From NCBI GenBank assembly GCA_947379865.1, contig CANCOY010000138.1, forward strand, positions 1 through 8,489: a stretch of 8,489 nucleotides of DNA, given 5' to 3'. Every line of letters starts with the position of its first letter. The first letter of the stretch is position 1. Shown in pieces: positions 7,258 to 8,489 of this stretch. Made by a program: the position numbers and the translations under genes. The notes under the pieces were generated by a model, which was not told where the DNA came from, did not search any database, and saw only the letters and a list, made by a program, of their open reading frames with translations. Source of the DNA: Acetobacteraceae bacterium. Its GTDB lineage: Bacteria; Pseudomonadota; Alphaproteobacteria; Zavarziniales; Zavarziniaceae.

Positions 7258-7458
7258 TTACGCGTTCGGCAGGAAGAACTTTTTGATGTTCTCCCCGTCG
7301 GTGTGGAACAGGATGGTGGTGCCACGCTGGTTGCGGAGCGTCTTGTTGGTGCGCTTGATCATGCCATGGCGCTTGCCGGCCTGGCCTGACCTCACCTTCC
7401 CCGTGCCCGTCAGCGTAAAACGCTTTTTCGAGCCGGAGTGCGTCTTCATCTTGGGCAT
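7258..7458 (-). CDS. rpmI: Large ribosomal subunit protein bL35
   Basis: A 66-residue, strongly basic L35 of the 50S subunit. It opens with the family signature MPKMKTHSGSKKRFTLTGTGK, continues with GKRHGMIKRTNKTLRNQRGT, and ends KKFFLPNA, all characteristic, at normal length. TGAGG lies seven bases before the ATG. It is the first gene of the rpmI-rplT-pheS-pheT-lepA run; infC is not immediately upstream, where a divergent gene for an exported protein lies instead. A promoter candidate at 7529-7557 and a leader stem-loop at 7488-7510 precede it. Confidence 0.98.
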   Translation of the reverse strand: MPKMKTHSGSKKRFTLTGTGKVRSGQAGKRHGMIKRTNKTLRNQRGTTILFHTDGENIKKFFLPNA

Positions 7459-7487
7459 TTCGGTACCTCAAACATGTGGACCGCGCC

Positions 7488-7510
7488 CCGGGGCAGCCCT
7501 TTCGCCCCGG
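7488..7510 (-). promoter_or_regulatory. Stem-loop in the rpmI 5' leader
   Basis: A perfect 7-base stem CCGGGGC/GCCCCGG with a 9-base loop (GAAAGGGCT on the transcribed sense) sits about 30 bases upstream of the rpmI start codon, inside the predicted leader of about 60 bases. Operons for L35/L20 are autoregulated through leader RNA bound by L20 in E. coli and Bacillus; whether this structure does that is inference. Confidence 0.4.
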
Positions 7511-7528
7511 TAGCAACGTGAGCGCGGG

Positions 7529-7557
7529 GATGTAGCAGAGCGCAGGCGCAGTGGCAA
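7529..7557 (-). promoter_or_regulatory. Likely promoter of the rpmI-rplT-pheST-lepA operon
   Basis: On the minus strand, TTGCCA (7557-7552) and TACATC (7534-7529) are separated by exactly 17 bases, with a start predicted near 7521. The -35 box is good; the -10 box is divergent but of a type often seen in alphaproteobacterial housekeeping promoters. This is the best candidate in the 220-base divergent region between rpmI and the gene at 7679. Confidence 0.5.
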
Positions 7558-7678
7558 GGGGAGATGGCTTGGGGTTCCAATGATCCCATCCGCCTGGCGG
7601 GACGGCGCCTTGCATGCCGCCCGTTGCGCCGGCACCCCATTATAGTTAACGTTTTGTATATTGTGAGGAGACGTCACC

Positions 7679-8059
7679 ATGACAATCCATCTGCGCGCAC
7701 ATCTGCCGGGCCTGGTGCTAGCCGGTTTGCTGATGCTTTCTCTGGCGGGGCCAGTGGCGGCGCAGGCGGTGCCCGGGGATGAGATTGCCACCGTCGATAC
7801 ACAGCCTGGCGTGGTCGAGTGCCCAGCACCGGTGCCCGACGACACTGCCATATTGCCAGAGCCAGTGCCCGACGACACCGCCATGGTGGATGATGGCGAG
7901 ATCAACCCCGTGATGTACTACAGCATGGGTGGCGAGGGCTGCATGGCCTGCCGCAGCAGTGATGCCGGGGCAGAGGAGGCCGCAAGCGAGGCGGCCAGCA
8001 GTGCGGCCGAGCGCGCCGTGGACCAGATCGCCCCCACCCCGTCAGATCCAGCGCCCTGA
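7679..8059 (+). CDS. Small acidic exported protein with CxxC motif, unknown function
   Basis: A 126-residue protein I do not recognise. Residues 1-30 are a clear Sec signal peptide: a short basic start, a hydrophobic core (LVLAGLLMLSLAGPV) and an AAQA cleavage site before VPGDE. The mature part, about 96 residues, is acidic and rich in Pro, Ala, Asp and Glu, so it is probably largely unstructured in the periplasm or outside the cell. It carries two tandem 11-residue units built on PVPDDTA (residues 49-70), then YYSMGGEGCMACRSS with a CxxC pair (C88, C91) and a third cysteine at 48. An alanine/glutamate-rich segment (about 97-115) could form a helix, and the protein ends in Pro/Ala. GAGGAG eight bases before the ATG is a strong ribosome-binding site; the A/T-rich stretch 7640-7663 probably holds the promoter. 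A probable exported beta-barrel protein follows within about 15 bases. Confidence 0.8.
   Translation: MTIHLRAHLPGLVLAGLLMLSLAGPVAAQAVPGDEIATVDTQPGVVECPAPVPDDTAILPEPVPDDTAMVDDGEINPVMYYSMGGEGCMACRSSDAGAEEAASEAASSAAERAVDQIAPTPSDPAP
7823..7888 (+). repeat. Two tandem 33-base in-frame repeat units
   Basis: Units 7823-7855 and 7856-7888 agree at 25 of their first 29 bases. They encode PAPVPDDTAIL and PEPVPDDTAMV within the small exported protein. The near-identity at DNA level points to a fairly recent duplication. Confidence 0.8.
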
Positions 8060-8073
8060 AGCCAGTCTTAGGC

Positions 8074-8489
8074 TTGCTGACCCGGCGGCACCTCGGCGAG
8101 GAGCCTCGGCGTGCCAGATGGCCATGGCTGGCTCTGGCCTGGTTGTGCCTTGGCGTTGTCTGCCCTCTGGCGCCCGCACAAGCGGGCAGCGAGGCCAGTC
8201 CGGCCCTTGGCCTCAGCCTGAAAACCGGGTTTCAGTACGACAGCGGCGTGGCCATCAGCGATGCCGATCTGGTGGCGCGGCAGAGTGACGTGGCCGCCGT
8301 GGCGGGCGCCAGCGTGGACTGGAAGCTGATCGACACCAAAAAGAACACCCTGGTGGCAGGTTATGACCTTGGCACCACCACTTATGATGCCACCACCCAA
8401 TACAATACCCTGGCCAATACCGCGCGCCTTGGCTGGAACGGCGCCCTGGGGCAGGCGGGCACGCCAGCCGGCGCGGTGCGCGGCGGCCT
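8074..8489 (+). CDS. Exported probable outer-membrane beta-barrel protein (3' end missing)
   Basis: An open frame that runs off the window, giving about 138 residues from a TTG at 8074. A signal peptide is visible: RRARWPW, then a hydrophobic core (LALAWLCLGVV) ending at APAQA before GSEAS, with cleavage near position 8184. The mature sequence begins ALGLSLKTGFQYDSGVAI and continues with alternating polar/hydrophobic strands and tight turns (VDWKLIDTKKNTLVAGYDLG, then an aromatic NTLANTARLGWNG stretch), the look of an outer-membrane beta-barrel. I cannot name the family; barrels opening with GxxYDS are found in alphaproteobacterial genomes. The start is uncertain because the frame has no ATG or GTG before the signal peptide, and the best ribosome-binding site (8098-8103) leads to a GTG at 8111 in another frame. 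It likely shares a transcript with the gene ending at 8059. Confidence 0.6.
   Translation, partial: MLTRRHLGEEPRRARWPWLALAWLCLGVVCPLAPAQAGSEASPALGLSLKTGFQYDSGVAISDADLVARQSDVAAVAGASVDWKLIDTKKNTLVAGYDLGTTTYDATTQYNTLANTARLGWNGALGQAGTPAGAVRGG

Noticed and set aside
7468..7905. Minus-strand frame across the divergent promoter region
   Set aside because: It is antisense to the exported protein gene, and its repeats (SSGTGSGNMAV) are only the mirror of the 33-base repeat.
7929..8288. Plus-strand 119-codon frame overlapping both export genes
   Set aside because: It overlaps the signal-peptide gene ending at 8059 and the signal peptide of the next gene in another frame; the composition is Arg/Pro/Gln-rich with no domain.
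1..8489. CRISPR array, insertion sequence or replication origin
   Set aside because: No regularly spaced repeats, transposase, terminal inverted repeats or DnaA-box cluster were seen on reading both strands.

Overview
The window is a GC-rich stretch of bacterial chromosome. The protein sequences and the gene cluster rpmI-rplT-pheS-pheT-lepA point to an alphaproteobacterium, perhaps of the Rhodospirillales type. This placement rests on the style of PheS, LepA and L20 and on the promoter look, not on a marker gene search. Most of the window is conserved translation machinery on the minus strand, flanked by accessory genes on the plus strand at both ends.

Left end (1-774): a type II toxin-antitoxin pair, a MazE/AbrB-fold antitoxin and a MazF/PemK/ChpB-like endoribonuclease, overlapping by one base. 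About 165 bases with no convincing gene follow. The pair sits on the 3' side of a minus-strand tRNA-Ser(GGA) gene (775-864), a usual place for integrated elements to enter, although no integrase or duplicated tRNA end is visible here.

865-1393: a divergent promoter region serves the tRNA on the minus strand and a small two-helix membrane protein of unknown function on the plus strand (994-1308). That gene converges on lepA with no obvious terminator between them.

1394-7458 (minus strand, transcribed right to left): rpmI (L35), rplT (L20), pheS and pheT (both subunits of phenylalanyl-tRNA synthetase), then lepA (EF4). The genes are tightly packed: rpmI-rplT 15 bases apart, pheS-pheT overlapping by four (ATGA), pheT-lepA 22 apart. 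The one larger gap, 170 bases between rplT and pheS, holds three potential stem-loops. A likely promoter and a leader stem-loop precede rpmI. infC, which often precedes rpmI, is absent. The five genes together make ribosomal large-subunit proteins, charge tRNA-Phe and supply a ribosome-associated GTPase.

Right end (7459-8489): a divergent plus-strand pair, first a small acidic exported protein with a CxxC motif and an 11-residue tandem repeat, then the start of a probable exported beta-barrel protein cut by the window edge. I do not recognise either protein. This pair is the least explained part of the window. I did not find a clearly novel system; the best leads are this pair and the unexplained RNA structures in the ribosomal protein/pheST operon.
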